From NCBI RefSeq assembly GCF_025464835.1, contig NZ_JAODMP010000067.1, forward strand, positions 1 through 64,000: a stretch of DNA of 64,000 bases, given 5' to 3'. Every line of letters starts with the position of its first letter. Position 1 is the stretch's first letter. The stretch comes from Mycetocola sp. Lineage in GTDB: Bacteria > Actinomycetota > Actinomycetes > Actinomycetales > Microbacteriaceae. A program made the position numbers and the translations under genes. Positions 7,374 through 15,477 of this stretch are shown in pieces. The notes under the pieces are model-generated. The model was not told where the DNA came from, ran no database searches, and saw only the letters and a list, made by a program, of their open reading frames with translations.

Positions 7374-8243
7374 TCAGCGGAGCAACGCCTCAAGCACGGT
7401 GGTCGCGGTGACCGCGGAACCAGCGGGACTCGGATGCAGGAGGTCGGGCAGGAGAAGCAGCTCAGGCGCTGGCGCGGCCAGGTAGGCGGCGTGTGCGTCG
7501 ATCGGTCGAACGGCCTGGTTCTCGGCGAGCCAGGAGGTCACGTTGTCGATCACCATGGTGTGTTCGGTCGCCCAGCCGTCGAATCGCGGATTCTCGAGGA
7601 TCGCCGCATAGCCGACGGTCTTCGGCCAGTATCGTTCCGTCTCCGCGACCAGCGCGGCGAGCTGCGGGGCCACCGCCTGCGGATCCGGCACATTGTTCAG
7701 GCCGTGGTTGAAGAGAATGAGATCGGGTTGCTCGGGCACCAGCATGTCGAAGTGCGTGAGCGAGTACTTGCCGGTCTTGCCGCTCGCCGAACCGTTCCAG
7801 ACGATGATCGGTGCGGATGCCCCATCCTCGTTCGACCGGACCTCCGGCGAATAGCTGCCGGTGAGGACGTCCCACGGATGCTGGATCAGGGGCCGGTCGA
7901 GGTCCTCGGCGAGTTGCTGGAATGCCAGGTCGACCCATTCACCCGGCTCGTTGCCGGTCGAGTCGCCGATCACGGTGACGATGAACGGGCGCCCGTCGTC
8001 GGCCAGCCGATCCCGTGCGTCGACGAAGGGGACAAGCTCAGACCGGGGCTCCGCCGCGAGGGCTGGCCCTGTGTCAACGCCTGCGGACGTTCCAGCCGCC
8101 GGCCGCGGCACCGTTGCGAAGGCGACGCTGAGGATCACTCCGGCTACCACGACCGGGATTCCGACGCGGAGGAGCATCATCGAGATGAAACGACGACCGT
8201 GCTGACGAGGATCCAACGGGGTCAGTCGGGGCGACGGGCTCAT
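7374..8243 (-). CDS. Membrane-anchored SGNH/GDSL hydrolase
   Basis: 289 residues. A single N-terminal transmembrane helix (about 24-44) precedes an extracytoplasmic SGNH domain. Block I is VIGDSTGN with the nucleophile Ser95. The NHGLNN segment supplies the oxyanion-hole Asn region, and LPDLLHPSPAG near the C-terminus holds the Asp-x-x-His catalytic pair. The family includes esterases, lipases and acetyl-transferring or deacetylating enzymes acting on wall or capsule polymers; the substrate is not evident. It converges on the monooxygenase remnant, only a few bases from its last recognisable codons. Confidence 0.85.
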   Translation of the reverse strand: MSPSPRLTPLDPRQHGRRFISMMLLRVGIPVVVAGVILSVAFATVPRPAAGTSAGVDTGPALAAEPRSELVPFVDARDRLADDGRPFIVTVIGDSTGNEPGEWVDLAFQQLAEDLDRPLIQHPWDVLTGSYSPEVRSNEDGASAPIIVWNGSASGKTGKYSLTHFDMLVPEQPDLILFNHGLNNVPDPQAVAPQLAALVAETERYWPKTVGYAAILENPRFDGWATEHTMVIDNVTSWLAENQAVRPIDAHAAYLAAPAPELLLLPDLLHPSPAGSAVTATTVLEALLR

Positions 8244-8361
8244 GCGTAAACAGTACGACCTTCAGCGACCCTCTCCCGCCATCCCCCTCACTCTGGGGGA
8301 GCCGGCCGGTGTCGGGGAGCGAGGACCGCGCGCCGACTCGTCGATCACTCCCGGCGGTCTT

Positions 8362-8367
8362 TAGACT
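8362..8367 (+). promoter_or_regulatory. Probable -10 hexamer (TAGACT) giving a leaderless pgsA-like transcript
   Basis: TAGACT ends seven bases before the GTG start at 8374, the normal distance from a -10 box to +1. No good ribosome site precedes the GTG, consistent with leaderless translation, which is common in actinobacteria. No convincing -35 hexamer is visible at 17 bp spacing. Confidence 0.45.
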
Positions 8368-8373
8368 GGTGGC

Positions 8374-8991
8374 GTGGAACACCGGGCGGAACCAGAAGCG
8401 AGTGACCGTATCCTGACGGTCCCGAACATCCTGAGTTTCCTGCGCCTCGCCCTCGTCCCGGTCTTTCTCGTTCTTCTCGTCGAGGGAGAGGACCTGGCCG
8501 CACTCGCTGTCCTGGCACTGTCGGGTTTCACCGACTTTCTCGACGGATACCTCGCCAGGCGTCTCAACCAGGTGTCGAAGCTCGGCCAGTTGCTCGACCC
8601 TGCAGCTGATCGGCTCTACATCCTCGCGGCACTGCTCGGCCTGGGCTGGCGCGACCTCATCCCGCTCTGGCTCGTCGTGGTCATCATTGCCAGAGATGTC
8701 ATGCTCATCGCGCTGGCCGCCTGGCTGGCCAAGATCGGCCATGGCGCTTTCCCGGTGAACTGGGTGGGGAAGTGGGCCACCGCATGCCTCTTCGTCGGCC
8801 TCCCGCTTCTCATGCTCGCGGCTGCTTTCCCGGCGACCGCGGTTGTCACCCAGCCGGTCGGACTCATCGTCGCCATCCTGGGTGCCGCGCTGTACTGGTG
8901 GGCCGGCGGGTTGTACCTGCTTCAAACGGTGAGAGCCAGTGGAATACCCAAGGGACAGACGGAGCCTCAATCCGATACGCTGGAACCCTAG
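8374..8991 (+). CDS. pgsA: CDP-alcohol phosphatidyltransferase (PgsA-like)
   Basis: 205 residues with several hydrophobic helices. The complete CDP-alcohol phosphotransferase signature D-x2-D-G-x2-A-R-x8-G-x3-D-x3-D is at residues 54-79 (DFLDGYLAR ... GQLLDPAAD). These membrane enzymes swap the CMP of CDP-diacylglycerol for an alcohol such as glycerol-3-phosphate or phosphatidylglycerol; which one is uncertain, though the position before garA matches mycobacterial pgsA2. Its stop is 9 nt from the garA start, so pgsA-garA-ftsR look like one operon, probably read from the -10 box at 8362 as a leaderless mRNA. Confidence 0.88.
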   Translation: MEHRAEPEASDRILTVPNILSFLRLALVPVFLVLLVEGEDLAALAVLALSGFTDFLDGYLARRLNQVSKLGQLLDPAADRLYILAALLGLGWRDLIPLWLVVVIIARDVMLIALAAWLAKIGHGAFPVNWVGKWATACLFVGLPLLMLAAAFPATAVVTQPVGLIVAILGAALYWWAGGLYLLQTVRASGIPKGQTEPQSDTLEP

Positions 8992-9000
8992 GAGGTTCAG

Positions 9001-9513
9001 GTGTCATATCCCCACGAGCAGACTCCCCACACAGGGGCGTTTCTGCGCGAGCCAGCGGCGCAGAACGATGCAGCCGGCGGTGCCGCGAACGATACAACCG
9101 CGAGTTTCAGCCGGGAGTTCGGCGCAAACCTGTCGAGCGTCGACAGCGATGTCAGCGCTGAAGAGCACGACGCCATCGCCGCGCTGCCGAGCGGGTCAGC
9201 ACTGCTGATCGTTCGGCGGGGCCCGAACAGCGGCGCCCGTTTCCTTCTCGACGCTGATGTGACGTTGGCCGGCAGGCATCCAGACGCCGAAATCTTCCTC
9301 GATGATGTCACGGTCTCGCGTCGACACGCCGAGTTCCTCAGGCACGGGGTGGCGTTCGAGATCAAGGACCTCAACTCACTCAACGGCACCTATTTCGACG
9401 GGGTCCGGATCGACAGCGCGCTGCTGAGCGACGGAGCTGAAGTCCAGATCGGCAAATTCCGCCTGACCTTCTACCCGTCCAGACTCGACCTGCACCCGCC
9501 AGCGGGCGCCTAG
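9001..9513 (+). CDS. garA: FHA-domain metabolic regulator GarA/OdhI
   Basis: 170 residues, GTG start with a strong AGGAGG seven bases upstream. A flexible N-terminal tail carries a Thr-Thr pair (Thr32-Thr33 in DTTASF) where GarA and OdhI have their ETTS phosphorylation site. The FHA domain covers about residues 68-160, with LAGRHPDAEI, SRRHAEF and NSLNGTY, the phosphothreonine-binding loops. In mycobacteria and corynebacteria the unphosphorylated protein inhibits 2-oxoglutarate dehydrogenase and modulates glutamate enzymes; phosphorylation by PknB/PknG makes the FHA domain bind its own tail and releases the target. The kinase at 22.6 kb is a possible partner. It is followed after 3 nt by ftsR. 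Confidence 0.92.
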   Translation: MSYPHEQTPHTGAFLREPAAQNDAAGGAANDTTASFSREFGANLSSVDSDVSAEEHDAIAALPSGSALLIVRRGPNSGARFLLDADVTLAGRHPDAEIFLDDVTVSRRHAEFLRHGVAFEIKDLNSLNGTYFDGVRIDSALLSDGAEVQIGKFRLTFYPSRLDLHPPAGA

Positions 9514-9516
9514 ACC

Positions 9517-10251
9517 GTGACTGGCCAGGCAGCGCAGCAGAGCTACGACCAGCGCGACCCCGGCAAATCGAGGACCTCACCGGCTCCGCAGCTCCTCAGC
9601 ATCGGCCAGGTTCTGGCGCGACTGGCGAAGGAGTTTCCCGAGCTCAGCAATTCGAAGCTGCGTTTCCTCGAGGAGCAGGGTCTGGTCTCTCCCTCGCGGA
9701 CGAAATCGGGATACCGCAAGTTCTCGCCGCAGGACGTGGAGCGGCTGAGGCTGATCCTCTCCATGCAGCGTGACCACTACCTCCCGCTCAAGGTCATCCG
9801 CGGCCACCTGGCAGAGATCGACGCCGGGCGCGCTCCCGCCCTCCCTGGGGCTTCAGCCGGCGGCCAGATCTCCTCGATCATTCCCGCCGGGCGCCGCTAC
9901 CAGCGGGAGGACGTTCTCCGCGAGTCCGGGGCGTCGGCGACACTCTTCTCCGAGGCCATCTCCGCGTCCATCCTCACCCCGGCGGAGACCTACGGCGAGG
10001 ACGCGGTGACGGTACTTCGATCACTCGTCGCGCTCAAGAAGTGCGGCATCGAACCTCGTCATCTCCGGGGCTACCGTGCGACGGCCGAGCGGGAAGTCAG
10101 CATGATCGAGAGCGCGCTGCTTCCCATCGCCCGACGCAAGGACGCGGGCAGCCGCGCCCGCGCAGCCGAACTGTCCGGCGAAATCGCAGGCCAGCTCGAC
10201 GTCATCCGAGCCAGCCTCGTCCGAAGCGCACTGGGCCGATTGACGTCGTGA
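9517..10251 (+). CDS. ftsR: MerR-family regulator FtsR
   Basis: 244 residues. An N-terminal winged helix-turn-helix (about 28-95: LSIGQVLARL, NSKLRFLEEQGLVSPSR, GYRKFSPQDVERLRLIL) is followed by a long helical C-terminal domain (YGEDAVTVLRSLVALKKCGI). It matches the Rv1828/FtsR family that sits directly after garA in actinobacteria. In Corynebacterium glutamicum FtsR activates ftsZ. This window has ftsZ about 30 kb away with a 17-bp palindrome upstream (40887-40903), a candidate target. GTG start 3 nt after the garA stop, so the pair is probably one transcript. Confidence 0.9.
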   Translation: MTGQAAQQSYDQRDPGKSRTSPAPQLLSIGQVLARLAKEFPELSNSKLRFLEEQGLVSPSRTKSGYRKFSPQDVERLRLILSMQRDHYLPLKVIRGHLAEIDAGRAPALPGASAGGQISSIIPAGRRYQREDVLRESGASATLFSEAISASILTPAETYGEDAVTVLRSLVALKKCGIEPRHLRGYRATAEREVSMIESALLPIARRKDAGSRARAAELSGEIAGQLDVIRASLVRSALGRLTS

Positions 10252-10349
10252 GATTAGACTGAACTTTGGCCGATTGTCACAGAACGATCACAGCCAGCCG
10301 ACACGCCGACGCCGTCAGCGCGGATGTCGTTGAAGAAGACCGCAGCCCT

Positions 10350-10374
10350 CGGTACCGTGGACTGTGCGGTACCG
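10350..10374. promoter_or_regulatory. Pair of CGGTACCG palindromes upstream of the ResR-like gene
   Basis: The self-complementary octamer CGGTACCG occurs at 10350-10357 and again at 10367-10374, 17 bp centre to centre, about 30 bp upstream of the MerR-type gene's ATG at 10403. Two identical palindromes at this spacing are a plausible autoregulatory operator. No protein-binding data are available here. Confidence 0.4.
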
Positions 10375-10402
10375 CCGCAGTCGAACACAGAGGAGCACAC
10401 GG

Positions 10403-10948
10403 ATGAGCGAGATCCCCGCCAACGACAGTCCTCGCTATGACCTGGGCCTCCTCTTCACCGACGGGTTGCCGGAGATGGACGACCAGGCCGGCTACCGCGG
10501 GGCCGTCGCCGCTCGCGCGGCAGGCATCAGCTACCGCCAGCTCGACTACTGGGCACGCACCGGGCTTGTCGAGCCGACAGTGCGCGGCGCAGCCGGATCC
10601 GGTTCGCAGCGCCTGTACGGTTTCCGCGACATCCTCGTTCTCAAACTCGTCAAGCGGCTGCTCGACACCGGCATCTCGCTCCAGCAGATCCGCACGGCTG
10701 TCAACCAGCTCCGCGAATCCGGTATCAACGACCTCGCCCAGACTACGCTGATGAGCGACGGAGCAAGCGTTTACCTCTGCACATCAAATGACGAGGTCAT
10801 CGACCTCGTGAGCCGGGGGCAGGGAGTCTTCGGCATCGCCGTCGGCAAGGTCCTCCGCGAAGTGGAGACCACCCTCATCGAGTTCGACTCACAGGCGGCA
10901 GACCCGATGGACGAACTCGCCGCGCGTCGCACCGCACGCACGGCCTGA
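10403..10948 (+). CDS. MerR-family regulator (Rv1830/ResR-like)
   Basis: 181 residues from ATG 10403, with GAGGAG upstream; an in-frame start at 10364 would add 13 Arg-rich residues and is less likely. A MerR-type DNA-binding domain lies at about 30-100 (GYRGAVAARAAGISYRQLDYWA, then RTGLVEPTV, and LYGFRDILVLKLVKRLLD), followed by a compact C-terminal domain ending with VLREVETTLIEFD. By order (garA, ftsR, this gene) it corresponds to M. tuberculosis Rv1830 (ResR/McdR), linked there to growth and division control. The DUF151 nuclease gene that separates ftsR and this gene in mycobacteria is absent. Confidence 0.85.
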   Translation: MSEIPANDSPRYDLGLLFTDGLPEMDDQAGYRGAVAARAAGISYRQLDYWARTGLVEPTVRGAAGSGSQRLYGFRDILVLKLVKRLLDTGISLQQIRTAVNQLRESGINDLAQTTLMSDGASVYLCTSNDEVIDLVSRGQGVFGIAVGKVLREVETTLIEFDSQAADPMDELAARRTARTA

Positions 10949-10998
10949 GCGAGCCGCGCCACCGATACACCTCCTGCGGACAGGAACACCCGGCACGC

Positions 10999-11060
10999 GG
11001 GGTGTACCGGTCCGGAACAGGTGATCTCGAGCAAGGGGTGTACCGGTCCGGGACAGGTGA
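10999..11060. repeat. Two 26-bp direct repeats, each with a 17-bp palindrome
   Basis: Copies at 10999-11024 and 11035-11060 differ at one base. Each contains TGTACCGGTCCGGAACA (copy 2 has G for the second A of GGAACA), which is symmetric as TGT-n-CCGG-n-CCGG-n-ACA. Repeat starts are 36 bp apart. They lie in the 150-bp gap between the convergent ResR-like and ParA-type genes, where a divergent promoter is not expected. They could be a terminator remnant, an operator, or a binding site for the adjacent ParA-type system. Confidence 0.85.
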
Positions 11061-11098
11061 ACCCCGTCAGGGCCGGACTCGCCCGGTCGACCGGGACT

Positions 11099-11917
11099 CT
11101 AGCGTGCGGCGTTCGCGGTCTCGGCGTACTCGCCGACGCGGCCGGTGCGGAGCACACGATCGAGGAGCAGGTCGAAGTTCGCCGCCATCTCCTGGGCGCT
11201 GTCGCCCGGCCAGATGTGCAGCGGTTTAGCAGCTCCCTGCGCCTGCTGGAGCGACGTGCGTTCCGGAAGCTGTGGGCTGAGAACGAGGGGGCCGAACATG
11301 TCGCGCAGTTCCTTGATCCGGAACTGGTGCTCCACCGACTGCGAACGGACCCGGTTGACGACGATGCCGAGCGGCTGCAGCCGGGGGCTGAGCCCGCGCC
11401 GGATCTCCTCGATCGCACGCAAGGCACGGTCGGCGGCGGCGACGGAGAACAGTCCGGGTTCGGTGACGACAACGACGCGGTCGCTGGCGGCCCACGCGGT
11501 GCGGGTGAGGGCGTTCAGTGAGGGAGCGCAGTCGATCAGCACGAGGTCGTAGTCGTCCTCGACGTGCGCAAGCGCCTCTTCCAACTTCCAGATGTCACGG
11601 ATCGACGGATGCGGTCCGTCAAAGTTGATCGCAGACGGGCTGCCGATGAGCACGTCGATCGTTCCTGCGTGGGACTTGGTCCATCCGCTCGGCGCGATCG
11701 CCTGCCGAACGGTCTTCTCCTTGGGAGAAGCGAGTACGTCCGCGACGTTGAGTCGCCCGGCGAGGGCGATGTCCATGCCGGTTGAAACGTCCGACTGGGG
11801 ATCGAGGTCGACGACGAGAGTCCGGACGCCTTTCGCGAACGCGGCGGACGCCAGGCCAAGGCTGACAGTGGTTTTCCCGACGCCTCCCTTGAGGCTCGAG
11901 ACGCTGAGTACGTGCAC
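11099..11917 (-). CDS. ParA-family ATPase (orphan)
   Basis: About 272 residues from GTG 11917 ([18 protein letters not shown]); the longer open frame upstream runs through the pyc promoter and is not coding. It has the deviant Walker A KGGVGKTT at residues 10-17, VVDLDPQSD (Walker A' region) and VLIDCAPSLN (Walker B). Such ATPases dimerise on DNA with ATP and position plasmids, chromosomes or protein clusters. No ParB-like partner is adjacent. The gene is divergent from pyc with a 75-bp gap, and two palindromic repeats lie just beyond its 3' end. Confidence 0.88.
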   Translation of the reverse strand: MHVLSVSSLKGGVGKTTVSLGLASAAFAKGVRTLVVDLDPQSDVSTGMDIALAGRLNVADVLASPKEKTVRQAIAPSGWTKSHAGTIDVLIGSPSAINFDGPHPSIRDIWKLEEALAHVEDDYDLVLIDCAPSLNALTRTAWAASDRVVVVTEPGLFSVAAADRALRAIEEIRRGLSPRLQPLGIVVNRVRSQSVEHQFRIKELRDMFGPLVLSPQLPERTSLQQAQGAAKPLHIWPGDSAQEMAANFDLLLDRVLRTGRVGEYAETANAAR

Positions 11918-11992
11918 AAGTAGATACGTTACCTTCACTAAGCTGGCAGAACCTAACTGTTCCCTGTGCGCTGTCCTGCCAGAGAGGTCTGC

Positions 11993-14900
11993 ATGTTCCA
12001 GAAAATTCTTGTTGCCAACCGAGGCGAGATCGCCATTCGCGCTTTCCGCGCCGCGTACGAACTCGGGGCAAAAACCGTTGCGGTCTTCCCGTACGAGGAC
12101 CGCAACTCCATGCACAGGCTGAAAGCCGATGAGGCATACCAGATCGGTGAACCGGGACACCCGGTGCGTGCCTACCTCGACGTTTCGGAGATCATCCGTG
12201 TCGCCCTCGAGTCAGGCGCGGATGCCATCTACCCCGGTTACGGTTTCCTCTCGGAGAACCCCGACCTCGCAGAGCAGGCCGCGGCGAACGGCATCACGTT
12301 CATCGGACCCACCTCGAACGTGCTCGAAATGGCCGGCAACAAGGTCACCGCGAAGACCCACGCGATCGAAGCGGGCGTCCCCGTGCTCGCTTCCACGCCG
12401 GCATCCCGCGACATCGATGAACTCCTCGCCGGCGCGGACGAGGTCGGCTTCCCGCTCTTCGCGAAGGCCGTCGCCGGCGGCGGCGGACGGGGGATGCGAC
12501 GCGTCGCGACGAAGGAGGAACTCGCCCCGGCACTTGCTGAAGCCATGCGCGAAGCAGACAGCGCATTCGGCGACCCGACCATGTTCCTCGAGCAGGCCGT
12601 GATCCGTCCCCGCCACATCGAGGTGCAGATCCTGGCAGACGCCGCAGGCGAAACAGTGCACCTCTTCGAGCGGGACTGCTCGGTCCAGCGCCGCAACCAG
12701 AAGGTCGTAGAAATCGCACCGGCGCCGAACATCAGCGATGAACTCCGAGCCAACCTGTACCGCGACGCCATCGCGTTCGCCCGCTCGATCGGTTACGTGA
12801 ACGCCGGAACCGTGGAGTTCCTGCTGGACACCGCGGGGGCGAACAAGGGCAAGCACGTCTTCATCGAGATGAACCCGCGCATCCAGGTCGAACACACCGT
12901 GACCGAGGAAGTGACAGACGTCGACCTCGTGCAGGCTCAGATCCGCATCGCAGCGGGGGAGAGCCTTGCCGACCTCCGGTTGACGCAGGACCAGATCCAG
13001 CTTCACGGCGCGGCGCTGCAGTGCCGCATCACCACTGAGGACCCCTCACAGAACTTCCGCCCTGACACCGGCAAGATCACGACGTACCGTTCTCCGGGCG
13101 GCGGAGGTATCCGCCTCGACGGCGGAACCATCAACCCCGGCGCCCAGATCAGCCCGCACTTCGACTCGATGCTCGCCAAGATGACCTGCCGCGGCCGGGA
13201 CTTCCCCGCAGCCGTCGCCAGGGCGAAGCGCGGTCTCGCCGAGTTCCGCATCCGCGGCGTCTCGACCAACATCTCCTTCCTCCAGGCCGTTCTCGAGGAT
13301 CCGTCGTTCGTCGCCGGTGACCTCAGCACCTCGTTCATCGACGAACGGCCCGAGCTGGTCCGCGGCCGGGTCTCAAAGGACCGCGGTACGAAGATCATGA
13401 ACTGGCTCGCCGACGTCACGGTGAACCAGCCCAACGGTCCGCGGCCGACGAACCTCCACCCCGCCGAGAAGCTGCCAGAGATCGACCTCAGCCTGCCGGC
13501 TCCCGCCGGTGCCCGCCAGCGGCTGCTCGAGCTCGGCCCGCAGGGCTTCGCCCGTTCCCTCCGCGAGCAGACCGCCCTCGCCGTCACCGAAACCACCTTC
13601 CGTGACGCGCACCAGTCGCTCCTCGCCACCCGGGTGCGCACTCGGGACCTGCTCGCAGCAGCCCCGTACGTGGCCCGGCTGACGCCTGAGCTGCTGTCCG
13701 TTGAGGCATGGGGCGGAGCGACATACGACGTCGCCCTCCGCTTCCTCGGCGAGGACCCGTGGGAACGCCTGTCGAGCCTGCGGGAAGCACTGCCGAACAT
13801 CAACATCCAGATGCTCCTCCGCGGGCGGAACACCGTCGGCTACACGCCGTATCCCACGGCGGTGACGGATGCCTTCGTCCGGGAGGCAGCGGACAGCGGC
13901 GTCGACATCTTCCGCATCTTCGACGCACTCAACGACGTCAGCCAGATGCGCCCGGCGATCGACGCCGTGCTCGCGACCGGCACCACCGTCGCCGAAGTGG
14001 CCGTCTGCTACACCGGGGATCTCCTCGACCCGAACGAGAACCTCTACACGCTCGACTATTACCTGAGACTCGCCGACGAGATCGTGTCATCGGGGGCGCA
14101 CATCCTCGCGATCAAGGACATGGCAGGCCTGCTGCGCCCTGCCGCCGCCGCCCGCCTCGTCTCCGCGTTCCGTGACCGCTTCGACGTGCCCGTCCACGTC
14201 CACACGCACGACACGGCAGGAGGCCAGCTCGCCACGCTTCTCGCCGCGTCCCAGGCCGGTGCCGACGCCGTCGATGTGGCAAGCGCACCGATGTCAGGCA
14301 CGACCAGCCAGCCGTCGGCATCCGCCCTTGTCGCCGCGCTCGCGCACACCGAACGTGACACCGGACTGTCGCTTCAGGCGGTCACCGACCTCGAACCGTA
14401 CTGGGAAGCCGTTCGGCACATCTACAAGCCGTTCGAGTCCGGCCTGCCAGGACCGACCGGCCGGGTCTACCGCCACGAGATCCCGGGTGGCCAGCTCTCC
14501 AACCTGCGCCAGCAGGCCATCGCGCTTGGCCTCGCCGACCACTTCGAGCTCATCGAGGACATGTACGCCGCGGCGAACAACATCCTCGGTCGCGTGCCCA
14601 AGGTGACGCCGTCGTCGAAGGTCGTCGGCGACCTCGCCCTCTACCTCGCGGCAGTGAAAGCCGACCCGGAGGACTTCGCCGAGAACCCGGATAAGTACGA
14701 CGTCCCGGATTCCGTGGTCGGTTTCATGGCCGGCGAGCTGGGTGACCTGCCCGGTGGCTGGCCCGAACCCTTCCGCAGCAAGGTGCTCGCAGGGAAGAAC
14801 ATCAACATCGAGGTCGCACCGCTCAGCGACGATGACCAGAAGTTGCTCGACGGCACCTCACTCGAACGCCGGGCCACGCTGAACCGGTTGCTCTTCGCCG

Positions 14901-15400
14901 CGCCGACGAAGCAATTCGAGTCGGTGCGGGAAACCTACGGCGACCTCTCCGTCGTCGACACGATCGACTACCTCTACGGCCTCGAACCGGGTGCGGAGCA
15001 CGTCATCGAGATCGCAAAGGGCGTTCGGCTGTACGCGGGACTCGAAGCGATCGGCGAGCCGGACGACAAGGGGATGCGGACGGTCATGACGACGCTCAAC
15101 GGACAGCTGCGTCCGGTGTTCATCCGCGACACCAGCATCCAGGTGGAGTCGAAGGTCGTCGAAAAGGCCGATACGTCGAAGCCGGGACAGGTCGCCGCGC
15201 CGTTCTCCGGCGTCGTGACCCTCAAGGTGCAGGAAGGCGACACGGTCGCTGCCGGTGACGCCGTCGCATCCATCGAGGCGATGAAGATGGAGGCCGCGAT
15301 CACCACGCCCGTGGCCGGGCGCGTACAACGGCTCGCCATCCCCAGCACTCAGCAGGTCGAAGCCGGGGACCTCATCGCTGTGGTGCACCCTGAGGATTAG
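11993..15400 (+). CDS. pyc: Pyruvate carboxylase
   Basis: 1135 residues from ATG 11993 with GAGAGG upstream (MFQKILVANRGEIAIR). Domain order is complete: biotin carboxylase (about 1-460) with the ATP-grasp loop KAVAGGGGRGMRR and EMNPRIQVEHTVTEEVTDVD; the carboxyltransferase TIM barrel (about 530-800) with ETTFRDAHQSLLATRVRT and the metal-binding HVHTHDT; and the C-terminal biotinyl domain with EAMKMEA, whose Lys carries biotin. It carboxylates pyruvate to oxaloacetate, refilling the TCA cycle. It is transcribed alone, divergent from the ParA-type gene, and is followed by a MinD-like gene. Confidence 0.98.
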   Translation: MFQKILVANRGEIAIRAFRAAYELGAKTVAVFPYEDRNSMHRLKADEAYQIGEPGHPVRAYLDVSEIIRVALESGADAIYPGYGFLSENPDLAEQAAANGITFIGPTSNVLEMAGNKVTAKTHAIEAGVPVLASTPASRDIDELLAGADEVGFPLFAKAVAGGGGRGMRRVATKEELAPALAEAMREADSAFGDPTMFLEQAVIRPRHIEVQILADAAGETVHLFERDCSVQRRNQKVVEIAPAPNISDELRANLYRDAIAFARSIGYVNAGTVEFLLDTAGANKGKHVFIEMNPRIQVEHTVTEEVTDVDLVQAQIRIAAGESLADLRLTQDQIQLHGAALQCRITTEDPSQNFRPDTGKITTYRSPGGGGIRLDGGTINPGAQISPHFDSMLAKMTCRGRDFPAAVARAKRGLAEFRIRGVSTNISFLQAVLEDPSFVAGDLSTSFIDERPELVRGRVSKDRGTKIMNWLADVTVNQPNGPRPTNLHPAEKLPEIDLSLPAPAGARQRLLELGPQGFARSLREQTALAVTETTFRDAHQSLLATRVRTRDLLAAAPYVARLTPELLSVEAWGGATYDVALRFLGEDPWERLSSLREALPNINIQMLLRGRNTVGYTPYPTAVTDAFVREAADSGVDIFRIFDALNDVSQMRPAIDAVLATGTTVAEVAVCYTGDLLDPNENLYTLDYYLRLADEIVSSGAHILAIKDMAGLLRPAAAARLVSAFRDRFDVPVHVHTHDTAGGQLATLLAASQAGADAVDVASAPMSGTTSQPSASALVAALAHTERDTGLSLQAVTDLEPYWEAVRHIYKPFESGLPGPTGRVYRHEIPGGQLSNLRQQAIALGLADHFELIEDMYAAANNILGRVPKVTPSSKVVGDLALYLAAVKADPEDFAENPDKYDVPDSVVGFMAGELGDLPGGWPEPFRSKVLAGKNINIEVAPLSDDDQKLLDGTSLERRATLNRLLFAAPTKQFESVRETYGDLSVVDTIDYLYGLEPGAEHVIEIAKGVRLYAGLEAIGEPDDKGMRTVMTTLNGQLRPVFIRDTSIQVESKVVEKADTSKPGQVAAPFSGVVTLKVQEGDTVAAGDAVASIEAMKMEAAITTPVAGRVQRLAIPSTQQVEAGDLIAVVHPED

Positions 15401-15477
15401 GGAACGCAGAGGAACGCTCACGTTTGCGTTGCTCCCGCCTATGCTTGTCGTCGAACCCGAAGGAAGGCGGTAGTCCT

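Noticed and set aside
7248-8249. A 333-residue plus-strand ORF over the SGNH gene
   Set aside because: Only its first ~40 codons are the monooxygenase C-terminus; the rest is antisense to the SGNH hydrolase.
10240-10260. TTGACG and TAGACT as a promoter upstream of the ResR-like gene
   Set aside because: The spacing is only about 9 bp, too short for a sigma-70 type promoter.
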